DNA of 64,000 bases, taken from Balneolaceae bacterium UBA7797. GTDB lineage: Bacteria; Bacteroidota; Rhodothermia; Balneolales; Balneolaceae. A program made the translations under genes and the position numbers. The notes beneath the pieces were generated by a model that saw only the letters and a list, made by a program, of their open reading frames with translations, did no database searches and was not told the origin of the DNA. Where the stretch lies: positions 132,261-196,260 of the forward strand of contig DLCN01000004.1 of NCBI GenBank assembly GCA_002480645.1. The letters run 5' to 3'. Shown in pieces: positions 34,482 through 43,567 of this stretch (the stretch's first letter is position 1; each line of letters begins with the position of its first letter).

Positions 34482-36287
34482 CTACTTTGTGGTTTCCAGA
34501 GCTGCTTTATGCGTATTTCTGTTGATGTACATCTGCTGCGCGATCGACAGAATATTGAATACCAGATAATACAAACTCAATCCTGATGCGAAATTGTTAA
34601 AAATGAACAACATCATTATTGGCAGGAAGTACTGCATGATCTTCATCTGTTGAGCCATGGCATTATTCGCACCACCACTGCTGGCTCCTCCGGTTAGTTT
34701 ACTTTGCAACGCCATGGATGCAGCCATAAAGATCACAAAACCGGCAATATCAGAACCGATGATCGGGATAGAGAATGGCAGGTGAATAATGAAATCAGGA
34801 GCAGAAAGGTCATTCGCCCATAAAAACGATTCCTGTCTTAATAGAATCGAATTCTGGAAGAATCGCCATAATGTTACCAGGATCGGGAACTGGAGTAACA
34901 TTGGCAAACAGCCGCCTAACGGATTTACTTTGTTCTTACGATACAGATCCATTGTTGCCTGCTGCTGTTTCTGTGGATTGTCAGCATACTTTTCCTGGAT
35001 CTCTTTCATCTGAGGCGAGAGTTCCCGCATGGCCGCCATACTTTTGTAACTCTTAAATGTTAGCGGAGAAAGGATCAGCTTCACAGTAGCTGCAAAGATG
35101 ATGATCAAAATTCCGTAATTCGAAATAAAACCACTGAAGAAGGTGAAGAACGGGATTACAATAAATCGTATAAAGGGATTTGAGAACCAACGCAGCCATG
35201 CATATCCAACTTCGACCATGTCAAAGGCATGCTCATCATATTGTTTGATGTCGCTGTATTTCATCGGTCCGATGTACAGCTCGTAGTTCAACTCGTTATT
35301 GTCGGGAATGTCGCTGGTAATGAGCGATGAGTATAAATGGCGGGTTTGTTGTTCTTTAACGTCGCCGGTGATCCGACCGGATAAGCCGGCACCTTCAGTT
35401 GGTTCTACCGGCTTAATAAGCTGAGAGAAGAACTTGGTTTTGGTGGCAACCCAGCGTACCTGCCCGTTTACATTGAAGTCGGCAGAGCCATTATTTTCCT
35501 CAAAATCGGTCACTTTAAGTTGTTCCAGTTCTCCACCGGAAAATAAGTAAGCCGAAGTAGCCTGAGCTTCCTGAACGTGATCTTTTTCTGTGAATTTAAG
35601 CGGAGAGGTCCAGCCGAAATCAACGTTACGATTCACGATCATGTTAGAGATTCCGATGAACCGAACCTGAAGATCTATCTCGTATTTATCTCCGTAGAAA
35701 GTGTAGGTATATTGAATTTTCTGACCGTTGCTCAATGGTAATTCATAGACCAACTGTTCATTAGCGCCTTCACCAACCCGCATGATATTACCCAGAGAAA
35801 CCTGCTTAAAGAGTAAATTCTGCGTTTCAACATTGTAATTCTCTGAGGTAAGGAACCCAAGATTGTAGGCAGACTCTGTAGTATCAGCGATCATTTGCAC
35901 CGGTTGGCCGGCCCAGGTATCGTGAGTCTTTAGAATAAATTTGGACGGGCCTGCACCTTTATTGGTAAATACAGCCGTATAAAGTGGCGTTTCAACGGTA
36001 AATTCCGTTTTAACAGAATCCTGATTTTCTCCGAATACTCCACTAAACGATGGTCGCTCGGTATCCCGATCGGTAAGAGAATGTCCTATGGCTTCGGTTT
36101 CTTCTACCATTTCTTCAGCCGGTGCTGCTTCTTCCCGGTAGGTCTGCTCTATTTGCGCCAGACTATCCTGTATGGCCTGATCGCGTCGTTGTTGTGCTAA
36201 CTCTTCTTCACTAGGCATGGTGAAATAAAACCAGCCGATCATTAAGAAGAAGATGAGTGTGAATCCGATTACCGTATTTTTATCCAA
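34482..36287 (-). CDS. yidC: Membrane protein insertase YidC
   Basis: This is a 601-residue Gram-negative type YidC. It has an N-terminal membrane anchor (about 5-22) and a large periplasmic beta domain (about 90-370). The conserved five-helix core starts near LILSPLTFKSYKSMAAMREL, with the hydrophilic coil around KEIQEKYADNPQKQQQATM, and ends with QYFLPIMMLFIFNNFASGLS. The insertase receives proteins from SecYEG and also works alone. It follows rnpA at 14 bases; the order rpmH-rnpA-yidC is the widely conserved order near the origin, although the usual small YidD gene is absent. Confidence 0.96.
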   Translation of the reverse strand: MDKNTVIGFTLIFFLMIGWFYFTMPSEEELAQQRRDQAIQDSLAQIEQTYREEAAPAEEMVEETEAIGHSLTDRDTERPSFSGVFGENQDSVKTEFTVETPLYTAVFTNKGAGPSKFILKTHDTWAGQPVQMIADTTESAYNLGFLTSENYNVETQNLLFKQVSLGNIMRVGEGANEQLVYELPLSNGQKIQYTYTFYGDKYEIDLQVRFIGISNMIVNRNVDFGWTSPLKFTEKDHVQEAQATSAYLFSGGELEQLKVTDFEENNGSADFNVNGQVRWVATKTKFFSQLIKPVEPTEGAGLSGRITGDVKEQQTRHLYSSLITSDIPDNNELNYELYIGPMKYSDIKQYDEHAFDMVEVGYAWLRWFSNPFIRFIVIPFFTFFSGFISNYGILIIIFAATVKLILSPLTFKSYKSMAAMRELSPQMKEIQEKYADNPQKQQQATMDLYRKNKVNPLGGCLPMLLQFPILVTLWRFFQNSILLRQESFLWANDLSAPDFIIHLPFSIPIIGSDIAGFVIFMAASMALQSKLTGGASSGGANNAMAQQMKIMQYFLPIMMLFIFNNFASGLSLYYLVFNILSIAQQMYINRNTHKAALETTK

Positions 36288-36301
36288 TGGTCAGGGTTGT
36301 T

Positions 36302-36730
36302 TTAAATGTGTTCAGAAGGTGAAAGGAGGCGGGTACGTAGTTTACCCAGCAGGGTTACCACCTCATTTTCCACCGAATCAAAATTGTTGAGTGCTTTGCG
36401 GGCTATAAAGGCAAAATGCACGTCATTTTCGAGTTGACTCATAGTATCAGTCAATTCAAATTGATGCAAACGATATGCCTCACGCATCAACCGCTTGGTT
36501 CGGTTGCGTTGTACAGCGGTGCCCGTACGTTTGGGAGCTATAAAACTAACTTGAATTCCTTCGCCCTTATCAGGACAGGCATAGCGAAGGTTCACAGAAT
36601 GTGATTTTAAAAGATCTGAGCTGGTAAAAAGCCTCTGGTAATTTCGCCTGCCCCTAAGAATATGAGATTTAGGAAGAGTAAATCTTCGCGAGGAAGGAGC
36701 AACTAAATTACTTTGCTCCTTTTTTCTCAT
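36302..36730 (-). CDS. rnpA: Ribonuclease P protein component
   Basis: This is the protein subunit that helps RNase P cut 5' leaders from pre-tRNAs. The signature RNxxKR is visible in VQRNRTKRLMREAYRLH, and the FT-containing core precedes it (RRNYQRLFTS, then VSFIAPKRTGTAV). The start is ATG 36730 (or GTG 36733), which lies inside the end of rpmH in another frame. No later in-frame start codon exists before the conserved core, so the overlap is real. The roughly 25-residue N-terminal extension before the core is caused by this overlap. Confidence in function is high. Confidence 0.93.
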   Translation of the reverse strand: MRKKEQSNLVAPSSRRFTLPKSHILRGRRNYQRLFTSSDLLKSHSVNLRYACPDKGEGIQVSFIAPKRTGTAVQRNRTKRLMREAYRLHQFELTDTMSQLENDVHFAFIARKALNNFDSVENEVVTLLGKLRTRLLSPSEHI

Positions 36731-36866
36731 CACTTACAGTAAGCTTATGACGTCCCTTAGCGCGACGACCGGCAATTACTTTTTGTCCGTTTTTTGATGA
36801 CATACGCGAGCGGAAACCATGCTTGTTCTTGCGCTTGCGGTTACTTGGTTGAAATGTGCGTTTCAT
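36708..36866 (-). CDS. rpmH: 50S ribosomal protein L34
   Basis: This is a 52-residue protein. MKRTFQPSNRKRKNKHGFRS is the universal L34 start, followed by RMSSKNGQKVIAGRRAKGRH. The ATG is at 36866 and the TAA at 36708. The last 23-26 bases also encode the start of rnpA in another frame. A -7 element of Bacteroidota type (TAGTTTTG on the minus strand, bases 36940-36933) lies about 70 bases upstream and is a candidate promoter for the rpmH-rnpA-yidC operon. Confidence 0.96.
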   Translation of the reverse strand: MKRTFQPSNRKRKNKHGFRSRMSSKNGQKVIAGRRAKGRHKLTVSDEKKGAK

Positions 36867-37066
36867 GAATCAGGATATTTTGCGTTCAATTTCGAAATCC
36901 AAAAAGGCCCTAAATATAAGGAGAAATTAGTACAAAACTAATATTAAAAACTGCTTTTCTATTCATAATTCCTGAATTAAGGCAATTAATCCAAAAAAAG
37001 GCAATCTGGTGTGGCGTAAGGTTCGTAGAAACAGACAAACAAGAATAAAAATTAAACATCAAGATA

Positions 37067-38572
37067 ATGAAAACGCTAAATAAACTACTTGTAATTATGC
37101 TGGCTACGGTGTTTACCGTTACTGCATGTGATGATAATGCCGCTAATCAGGACGAGATGACCATGCCTGAGATCATAGTGAGCGATCAGGGAACGATGAA
37201 TGGTAATATGGTCACTATTTCTAATGTAACTGCAACACAGGACGGCTGGATCGTAATTCACAGATCAGCCAACTCAGGAAGTGGTCCGATGGTACCCGAC
37301 ATCATTGGTAAAGCCATGGTAAACGAAGGGGAAAATCAAAACGTAACCATCCAGTTAACCGAGGGAGTTTCGAACGACGAGACGTTATGGGCCATGCTAC
37401 ATATTGATGACGGAACCATCGGTGAATATGAATTTAATGGTGAAAATGGATTAGATACCCCCGAAACATTTGGTCAGGATATTGTTATGGAGTCATTCAT
37501 GATCATGCAAACCGACCCAATGGTTATGGCCAATGATCAGATCAATAAAGGCGGGATATTTACGGTTGATGTAAACGCTGCCGAGGATGGATGGATCGTG
37601 ATTCATGCTTCCAACGCCACGAACGATGGTCCGCAGGTTCCTGAGATCATAGGTAAGGCACCTGTTATGGCCGGAATGAATGAAGATGTACAGGTGATGC
37701 TGAATGAAGGTGAAACTACACAAGCCGGCGACATTCTATATCCAATGCTGCATTTCGATACGGGAACGATCGGAGAATATGAATTTGACGGTAACAATGG
37801 ATTTGACGGACCTGCACTCAGTGGATCCGATATTGTACTAGCCTCATTTACTGTGCAGGAGAATACATCTACACTAACAGCAAATAATCAGGATGTTGAT
37901 AACAACTCTATTACTGTTGATGTTGAATCAGATACAGACGGCTGGGTGGTTGTACATAAATCGAACGCCACGAACGACGGACCAATGGTTCCGGAGATCA
38001 TAGGTAAAGCAGCGATCTCAACCGGTATGAACAATGACGTTACCATCATGTTCGAGGATAGTGTAGCACTTGAAGATGGAGAAACTATCTGGCCAATGGT
38101 GCATTACGACACCGGCATTATGGGAGAATATGAATTCGACGGTGTATCCGGTTATGATAACCCGGTAATTGTGGATGGAAATATTCTCATGACCTCCATC
38201 GTAGTTGGTGGATCAATTCAGCCTTCAGTTACCGCAGCCGATCAGACAGTAGAGAACAATATGGTAACCATCGAAGATGTAAATACTCAGCAAACCGGTT
38301 TCGTTGTGCTGCATATGGATAATGGCGAAGATGCTCCGGTAGTACCGGCCAGTATCGGTCATGCTTCGGTTCAGTTAGGTACAACGGATGGATTGCAGAT
38401 CATGCTGGATGATGGTGTATCTCTTTCAAGCGGAGACAAGGTTTGGGCCATGCTACATACCGATACCGGAACCATTGGAAGTTATGAGTTTGATGGTTCT
38501 GCCGATTCTAACGATCCACCCGTATTCGATGTATTTGATAACATCGTAATGGTACAATTTACGATCCAGTAA
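37067..38572 (+). CDS. Lipoprotein with four DUF7282-like repeats
   Basis: This is a 501-residue predicted lipoprotein with a signal ending at Cys21 (VFTVTAC). Four tandem domains of about 115 residues follow, each with the order V-x-DGWIVIH or similar (GWIVIHRSANSGSGP, GWIVIHASNATNDGP, GWVVVHKSNATNDGP, GFVVLHMDNGEDAP), then VPxIIGKA, then a charged loop, then WAMLHIDDGTIGEYEF or a variant. This repeat resembles DUF7282, known also from haloarchaeal surface proteins; the function is unknown. The second and third repeats are the closest pair, which suggests recent duplication. The gene is monocistronic with a terminator after it. Confidence 0.83.
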   Translation: MKTLNKLLVIMLATVFTVTACDDNAANQDEMTMPEIIVSDQGTMNGNMVTISNVTATQDGWIVIHRSANSGSGPMVPDIIGKAMVNEGENQNVTIQLTEGVSNDETLWAMLHIDDGTIGEYEFNGENGLDTPETFGQDIVMESFMIMQTDPMVMANDQINKGGIFTVDVNAAEDGWIVIHASNATNDGPQVPEIIGKAPVMAGMNEDVQVMLNEGETTQAGDILYPMLHFDTGTIGEYEFDGNNGFDGPALSGSDIVLASFTVQENTSTLTANNQDVDNNSITVDVESDTDGWVVVHKSNATNDGPMVPEIIGKAAISTGMNNDVTIMFEDSVALEDGETIWPMVHYDTGIMGEYEFDGVSGYDNPVIVDGNILMTSIVVGGSIQPSVTAADQTVENNMVTIEDVNTQQTGFVVLHMDNGEDAPVVPASIGHASVQLGTTDGLQIMLDDGVSLSSGDKVWAMLHTDTGTIGSYEFDGSADSNDPPVFDVFDNIVMVQFTIQ

Positions 38573-38592
38573 CTGAGAATTTGAGTTATCTG

Positions 38593-38626
38593 AAAACCCT
38601 GCAGGTGTAAACTTGTGGGGTTTTTT
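38593..38626 (+). terminator. Intrinsic terminator after the repeat lipoprotein gene
   Basis: AAAACCC (38593-38599) pairs with the GGGG plus T-run at 38617-38626, with an inner CAGGT/ACTTG pairing. A T-run follows directly, making a good Rho-independent terminator 20 bases after the stop. Confidence 0.8.
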
Positions 38627-38821
38627 ATTGATTGACAGTTTTTTCTAAGGTTGAGGACTTCAACAGAGTAAATATCTGTTCTCCGAATTAAGCATTTAAC
38701 ACAGAATGTTCGATTCCAGCTATCTGGTTAGGGTGATTACTACCTGATTTTCCTGTAAAACCTACCACTGAAAACTTCTGGCTTTATTTACTTTAGACAT
38801 TTGATACCACAAAAAATGTGG

Positions 38822-39673
38822 TCAGTCACCTTCTTTCTTTTTATCCCGGTTGATGAATGGAGTGCGGAACATCCCTTTCACCGATTGGTCTTCGTCGGTA
38901 TCGAATTCATCCAGTCCCAATTGGATAGATGATAATGGATTGTGCAGACGAAAGGTGCCTAGAAACCGATCCCACCAGGAAAAAATGGTACTATAGTTAG
39001 AATCAGTTTCGGGTTGCCAGCGGGAGTGGTGAACTTTATGCATATGCGGAGTAACAATGACAAGTCTTAAATAATGATCGAGTTTTCCGGGCAGATCGAT
39101 ATTAGCATGGTGAAGTTGAACCACAATTACTACCAGGATCTCGTAGATAAAGAGTTCCCATAATTCCATGCCGAGTATTAGTATAACGCCAATGCGAAGA
39201 ACAGAGGACAACAGGATCTCTCCGGTATGAAAACGGGTAGCCGTGGAAACGTCCATATGAGGATCGGAATGATGTACCCGATGAAATCGCCATAACAGCG
39301 GGATCTCATGATTCATGCGGTGCCAGATATACATCCATAAATCAAAGAGTACCAAGGCAAGAACTACACGTACCCATTCAGGAATGGAAGGCGCGAACAC
39401 CATGAGCCAGTTTAGCAGGCCGAACGAGTGATCGTTAGCCCAGGTAGCTGCCCACAGCCATAATCCCACAAACAAGAACGCATTCATAAACGCATTCAAC
39501 AGACCCAGGCTCATATTTCGTAAAAAATGGGAGCCCCGATCTTTCAGCGAACCTTCAAAAAAATCAAAAAAAGGATGAACAGACTCATACAAGGTAAGGG
39601 CGATCAATCCGATAAAAGCGATGATGACCTGAGTTTGTTCAAGTGCGTTTAATAGTTCCTGCATAGTGTTCAT
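38822..39673 (-). CDS. Sterol desaturase/fatty acid hydroxylase family membrane protein
   Basis: This is a 283-residue integral membrane di-iron oxygenase with four or more membrane helices. The histidine clusters of the family are visible: WHRMNHEIPLLWRFHRVHHSD (about 116-136) and later HMHKVHHSRW (about 209-218), with one more histidine in LHHANIDLP. Members hydroxylate or desaturate lipids; bacterial substrates are often unknown and include hydroxylation of sphingolipids, carotenoids or hopanoids. An ATG three codons in (MQELL) is an alternative start. It is single and divergent from secA, with a gap of about 290 bases between the two ATG codons. Confidence 0.86.
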   Translation of the reverse strand: MNTMQELLNALEQTQVIIAFIGLIALTLYESVHPFFDFFEGSLKDRGSHFLRNMSLGLLNAFMNAFLFVGLWLWAATWANDHSFGLLNWLMVFAPSIPEWVRVVLALVLFDLWMYIWHRMNHEIPLLWRFHRVHHSDPHMDVSTATRFHTGEILLSSVLRIGVILILGMELWELFIYEILVVIVVQLHHANIDLPGKLDHYLRLVIVTPHMHKVHHSRWQPETDSNYSTIFSWWDRFLGTFRLHNPLSSIQLGLDEFDTDEDQSVKGMFRTPFINRDKKKEGD

Positions 39674-39895
39674 AAATTAAAAGGACGCTCTGAAAACATA
39701 CAAAATTGATACCGGGTTCCGGTACCTGTCATGAGAAGTGGCGATCTGTGCAAGTTCTGAATCTTATACTATACCATTGAAGGATGACGGAGATGAACGA
39801 TAAAATTAGATTAGTGGAACAAACCGGGTCGATATCCGTTCTTTTGTCAGCATTTTAGCCTTGGCGTAATATTTGTTTAAACACCGTTGTTAAAA

Positions 39896-39929
39896 GTTGA
39901 ACGACCTTTGTTGAAAGGTTAACTTCAAC
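39896..39929 (+). promoter_or_regulatory. Nested inverted repeat in the secA leader
   Basis: GTTGAA (39896-39901) with TTCAAC (39924-39929) and, inside, ACCTTT (39904-39909) with AAAGGT (39914-39919) form a two-part hairpin. It lies 33 bases before the secA ATG. It could control secA translation or be an operator; no secM-like leader peptide is seen. Confidence 0.5.
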
Positions 39930-39962
39930 CCGCTAAAAATTAAATTGACTCCCCGCGAGATT

Positions 39963-42900
39963 ATGATTGATAAAGTAGGAAAGCTCATTACCAAGATATT
40001 CGGTTCAAAAAGCGAAAAGGATATCAAAAAAATTCAGCCAATTGTAGATAAAATCAACAGCATATACCCCACTTTGGAAAAGCTGAGTGATGATGAGCTG
40101 AAAGCAAAAACGGATGGTTTCAGAAAGCAGATTCAGGATGCAACCGCCGAAACCAGAGCCGGAATTGCCGATTTAAAGAAGAAACTGGATAGTCTGGATG
40201 ATGTGACCGCCGGGGAACATCGCAGAATGGCAGAAGAGCTGGAGAAGCTGGAGAAAGAAGAATTAGAGATCATAGAGTCGGTACTGAATGACATTTTGCC
40301 CGAAGCTTATGCGGTGCTTAAAGATACCTGCCGTCGTTTTGTCGGTAAATCGTGGAAAGTAGCGGGAGATGAAACTACCTGGAATATGATTCCTTATGAT
40401 GTTCAGTTGATTGGCGGGATCGCGCTGCATCAGGGGATGGTTACAGAAATGAAGACGGGTGAAGGTAAAACACTGGTGGCGATCTTCCCGGCTTTCCTGA
40501 ATGCTCTTGCCGGAAAAGGCGTACACGTTATCACAGTGAACGATTATCTCTCGAAACGGGATGCTGAATGGAATGAACCGATCTTCAACTTTCACGGTAT
40601 TGAAGTAGATTGTATCGATCGTTACCAGCCCAACTCCGATCAACGCCGGAAAGCGTATCGGGCCGATATTACCTATGGTACCAATAATGAATTCGGTTTC
40701 GATTATCTGCGTGATAATATGGTGATCGATAAGCAACAATTGGTACAGCGCGAACATCACTACACCATTATTGATGAGGTGGATTCTATCTTAATTGACG
40801 AAGCGCGTACTCCACTCATTATTTCAGGTCCCGTACCGCACGATAATAAATCGGATAAATACATTGAGATGAAGCCCCGCGTTGAATCGCTGGTGGAAGC
40901 ACAGAAAAAACTGGTGGCTCATCTGGTGCAGGAAGCACAGCAATTACTGGACGAGGGCAAGACGGATGAAGCCGGGTTGGCTTTGTTTCGTGTACAGAGA
41001 GGATTCCCGAAAAATACCCGTTTCCGAAAAATGCTGCAGGAACCAAGCATTCAGAAATTGATTCAGAAAACGGAGTCAGTCTATCTGCAGGATAATGCCA
41101 AGAATATGCCTTTCGTAGATGAGTATCTCTACTATGCGGTGGATATGAAACTGAATTCCATTGAGATGACCGAGAAAGGCCGGGAATTCATCACCAAAAA
41201 AGGAGAAGACGAAGACTTTTTTGTGATCCCTGATCTGGGTACCGAAACTTCCATCATTGAAAAGAAGATCGAAGAGCTTGAAAAAGAGAAGATCGATGAG
41301 ATCAGAAACAACGATGATTTTAGTGAGGAGTACAAAGAGAAGAAGATCAAAGAGGTAAAGGCGGATATCCAGCACGAGCGTGAATTACAGTTTGCGGATC
41401 TGCACCGCTTATTTGCCGAACGTGGGGATCGTATTCACACCGTTAATCAATTATTGAAAGCGTATACCAATTTTGCCCGTGAAGAGGAATACATCGTGCA
41501 GGATGGTAAAGTGAATATCGTGGATGAGCATACCGGCCGTGTGCTATCCGGTCGTCGTTATTCGGATGGTTTACATCAGGCGATCGAAGCTAAAGAAAAT
41601 GTGAAAGTGGAGGCGTCTACTCAGACCTATGCCACCATCACCCTGCAAAATTATTTCCGAATGTACCACAAACTCGCCGGTATGACCGGTACTGCGGAAA
41701 CTGAAGAAGGTGAATTCAACGAGATCTATGATCTGGATGTGATGGTGATCCCGACCAACCGCCCGATCCAGCGAATCGACCGTGAAGACCTGGTCTTTAA
41801 GACCAAACGCGAAAAATTTAAAGCAGCGATCAATAAGATCGAAGAATACCATAAAAAAGGTCAGCCGGTACTGGTGGGTACCACCAGTGTGGATGTTTCG
41901 GAAACAATGAGCCGGATGCTGCAGCGAGCCGGAATACCACATAATGTATTGAATGCGAAGCAACATGCCCGTGAAAGTGAGATCGTGAAGCAGGCAGGCC
42001 AACCCGGAGCGGTTACCGTGGCTACCAACATGGCGGGTCGTGGTACTGATATTAAACTGGCACCCGGTGTTAAAGAAAAAGGCGGCTTGGCCATTTTAGG
42101 AACCGAGCGCCATGAATCCCGACGCATCGATCTGCAGTTGAGAGGTCGTTCCGGTCGTCAGGGTGATCCGGGTGAATCGCAGTTCTTTGTATCGCTGGAA
42201 GATAAATTGATGGCGTTATTTATGAGCGACCGGGTAGCCGGGATCATGGATAAACTGAGTTTTGAGGAAGGGGAAGTGATCACCCACCCGTGGATCACCA
42301 AATCTCTGGAGCGTGCTCAGGGCAAAGTGGAGCAGAATAACTTCAGTATTAGAAAGCGACAGCTGGAATATGATGATGTGCTCAACAATCAGCGAAATGT
42401 AGTATATGCCAGAAGAAAGCATGCGCTACTCGGTGATCAGCTGCGTACCGACATCATGGGTATGCTCGAAGAATTGGTAGAAGATATGGTTGCTGATCAT
42501 GTGGCAGCCGGCGACTACGAAGGTTTACACCGTGAGATCCTGAGAACTCTGGCTGTAGATGTGGAATTCGACGAACAGGGCTGGCGCGATATGGGTGAGG
42601 ATGATCTGATCGATAAGATCCTGGACCGCGCCCTTGAAGTGTACAAGCGAAAAGAAGACATGATCGCAAAGCCACTGTACGAAGTGATGAAACGCATCTC
42701 TGAGTCGGAAGCAGAACGTCGTCCTGATAAAGTTCAGGTGGTGTTTACCGATGGTATGCGTCGTATGCGTGTGGTTGTAGATGTAGATGCCGCTCTGGAG
42801 AATGAAGGTCGCGAAGTGGCTCGGGCCATGGAGCGCAGTGCGGTACTTTCTGTGATCGACGACAAATGGATGCAGCATTTACGTGAACTCGATTCCGTGA

Positions 42901-43349
42901 AAGAAGGTATCGGACTTCGATCCTTCGCGCAGAAAGATCCACTGTTGGAATACAAGCGCGAAGCATTCGACATGTTCAAGCAATTGATCGATATGATCAA
43001 CAGAGAGGCAATTTCGCTGATCTGGAAATCTATTCCGGAAGCTCAGGCCGCCGGTAGTGAAGTACAACAGGCGCAACAGCAGAAATCCCGCTATGACACA
43101 AGTCGTATGCAAACTCAACACGCCGATTCTACCGGTATGGGATTACAAGCCGGAGCTGAAGGTGGTGGAAACCAACAGCGACCACAGGGACCGAATGTAA
43201 AACAAAAACCGGTTGAGGTTGAAGCTGAGCCGGGTAGAAACGATACGGTTTCCATTCAGAATATGAATACCGGAGAAACACAGTCCATAAAATGGAAGCA
43301 CGCCAAGAAATTGGTGGAAGAACAAGGCTGGGTGCTGGTAGAGAAATAA
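39963..43349 (+). CDS. secA: Preprotein translocase ATPase SecA
   Basis: This is the motor of the Sec export pathway. The ATG at 39963 (MIDKVGKLITKIFG) gives 1128 residues; the frame also extends to a TTG at 39945. Marks include EMKTGEGKT (Walker A, about 157), the helicase region with TYGTNNEFGFDYLRDNM, DEVDSILIDEARTPLIISGP, GTTSVDVSE, TNMAGRGTDIKL and LRGRSGRQGDPG. It is longer than E. coli SecA because of inserts (about 290-490), as in other Bacteroidota. The C-terminus lacks the cysteine zinc motif and ends in a KWKHAKKLVEEQGW element instead. A good terminator follows. It is the main export motor used by all signal-peptide proteins in this window. Confidence 0.97.
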   Translation: MIDKVGKLITKIFGSKSEKDIKKIQPIVDKINSIYPTLEKLSDDELKAKTDGFRKQIQDATAETRAGIADLKKKLDSLDDVTAGEHRRMAEELEKLEKEELEIIESVLNDILPEAYAVLKDTCRRFVGKSWKVAGDETTWNMIPYDVQLIGGIALHQGMVTEMKTGEGKTLVAIFPAFLNALAGKGVHVITVNDYLSKRDAEWNEPIFNFHGIEVDCIDRYQPNSDQRRKAYRADITYGTNNEFGFDYLRDNMVIDKQQLVQREHHYTIIDEVDSILIDEARTPLIISGPVPHDNKSDKYIEMKPRVESLVEAQKKLVAHLVQEAQQLLDEGKTDEAGLALFRVQRGFPKNTRFRKMLQEPSIQKLIQKTESVYLQDNAKNMPFVDEYLYYAVDMKLNSIEMTEKGREFITKKGEDEDFFVIPDLGTETSIIEKKIEELEKEKIDEIRNNDDFSEEYKEKKIKEVKADIQHERELQFADLHRLFAERGDRIHTVNQLLKAYTNFAREEEYIVQDGKVNIVDEHTGRVLSGRRYSDGLHQAIEAKENVKVEASTQTYATITLQNYFRMYHKLAGMTGTAETEEGEFNEIYDLDVMVIPTNRPIQRIDREDLVFKTKREKFKAAINKIEEYHKKGQPVLVGTTSVDVSETMSRMLQRAGIPHNVLNAKQHARESEIVKQAGQPGAVTVATNMAGRGTDIKLAPGVKEKGGLAILGTERHESRRIDLQLRGRSGRQGDPGESQFFVSLEDKLMALFMSDRVAGIMDKLSFEEGEVITHPWITKSLERAQGKVEQNNFSIRKRQLEYDDVLNNQRNVVYARRKHALLGDQLRTDIMGMLEELVEDMVADHVAAGDYEGLHREILRTLAVDVEFDEQGWRDMGEDDLIDKILDRALEVYKRKEDMIAKPLYEVMKRISESEAERRPDKVQVVFTDGMRRMRVVVDVDAALENEGREVARAMERSAVLSVIDDKWMQHLRELDSVKEGIGLRSFAQKDPLLEYKREAFDMFKQLIDMINREAISLIWKSIPEAQAAGSEVQQAQQQKSRYDTSRMQTQHADSTGMGLQAGAEGGGNQQRPQGPNVKQKPVEVEAEPGRNDTVSIQNMNTGETQSIKWKHAKKLVEEQGWVLVEK

Positions 43350-43380
43350 GTTCACCGGTACGGTGAAATACTTTGATTTG

Positions 43381-43406
43381 AAAAGGCAGCTTCGGCTGCC
43401 TTTTTT
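43381..43406 (+). terminator. Intrinsic terminator after secA
   Basis: AAGGCAGC and GCTGCCTT form a perfect stem around a TTCG tetraloop, followed by a T-run. A smaller palindrome, TTCACCG-GTA-CGGTGAA, precedes it at 43351-43367. Confidence 0.95.
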
Positions 43407-43510
43407 AGTTCGTTGATCGGTGGGACATGATGAGTAAAATTACCATCTCGTAAAGCATTATTCTCATAGATCGGGTTTTGAAAAAATGTTCAATGCCGGA
43501 AGATTTAACA

Positions 43511-43540
43511 TTGCATTACGGGTTCAGTTTCTTATGTTTG
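43511..43540 (+). promoter_or_regulatory. Perfect Bacteroidota-type promoter for the ppgK-like gene
   Basis: TTG (43511-43513), 19 bases, TATGTTTG (43533-43540) is an exact match to TTG-N19-TAnnTTTG. The predicted transcript would start near 43547, some 20 bases before the TTG start codon at 43568. Confidence 0.6.
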
Positions 43541-43567
43541 GAACCCATGTTAAGAAATCATTAACGA

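Noticed and set aside
36867..37066. Replication origin near rpmH
   Set aside because: The rpmH-rnpA-yidC order is often near the origin, but no cluster of TTATCCACA-type DnaA boxes and no dnaA gene was seen in the window.
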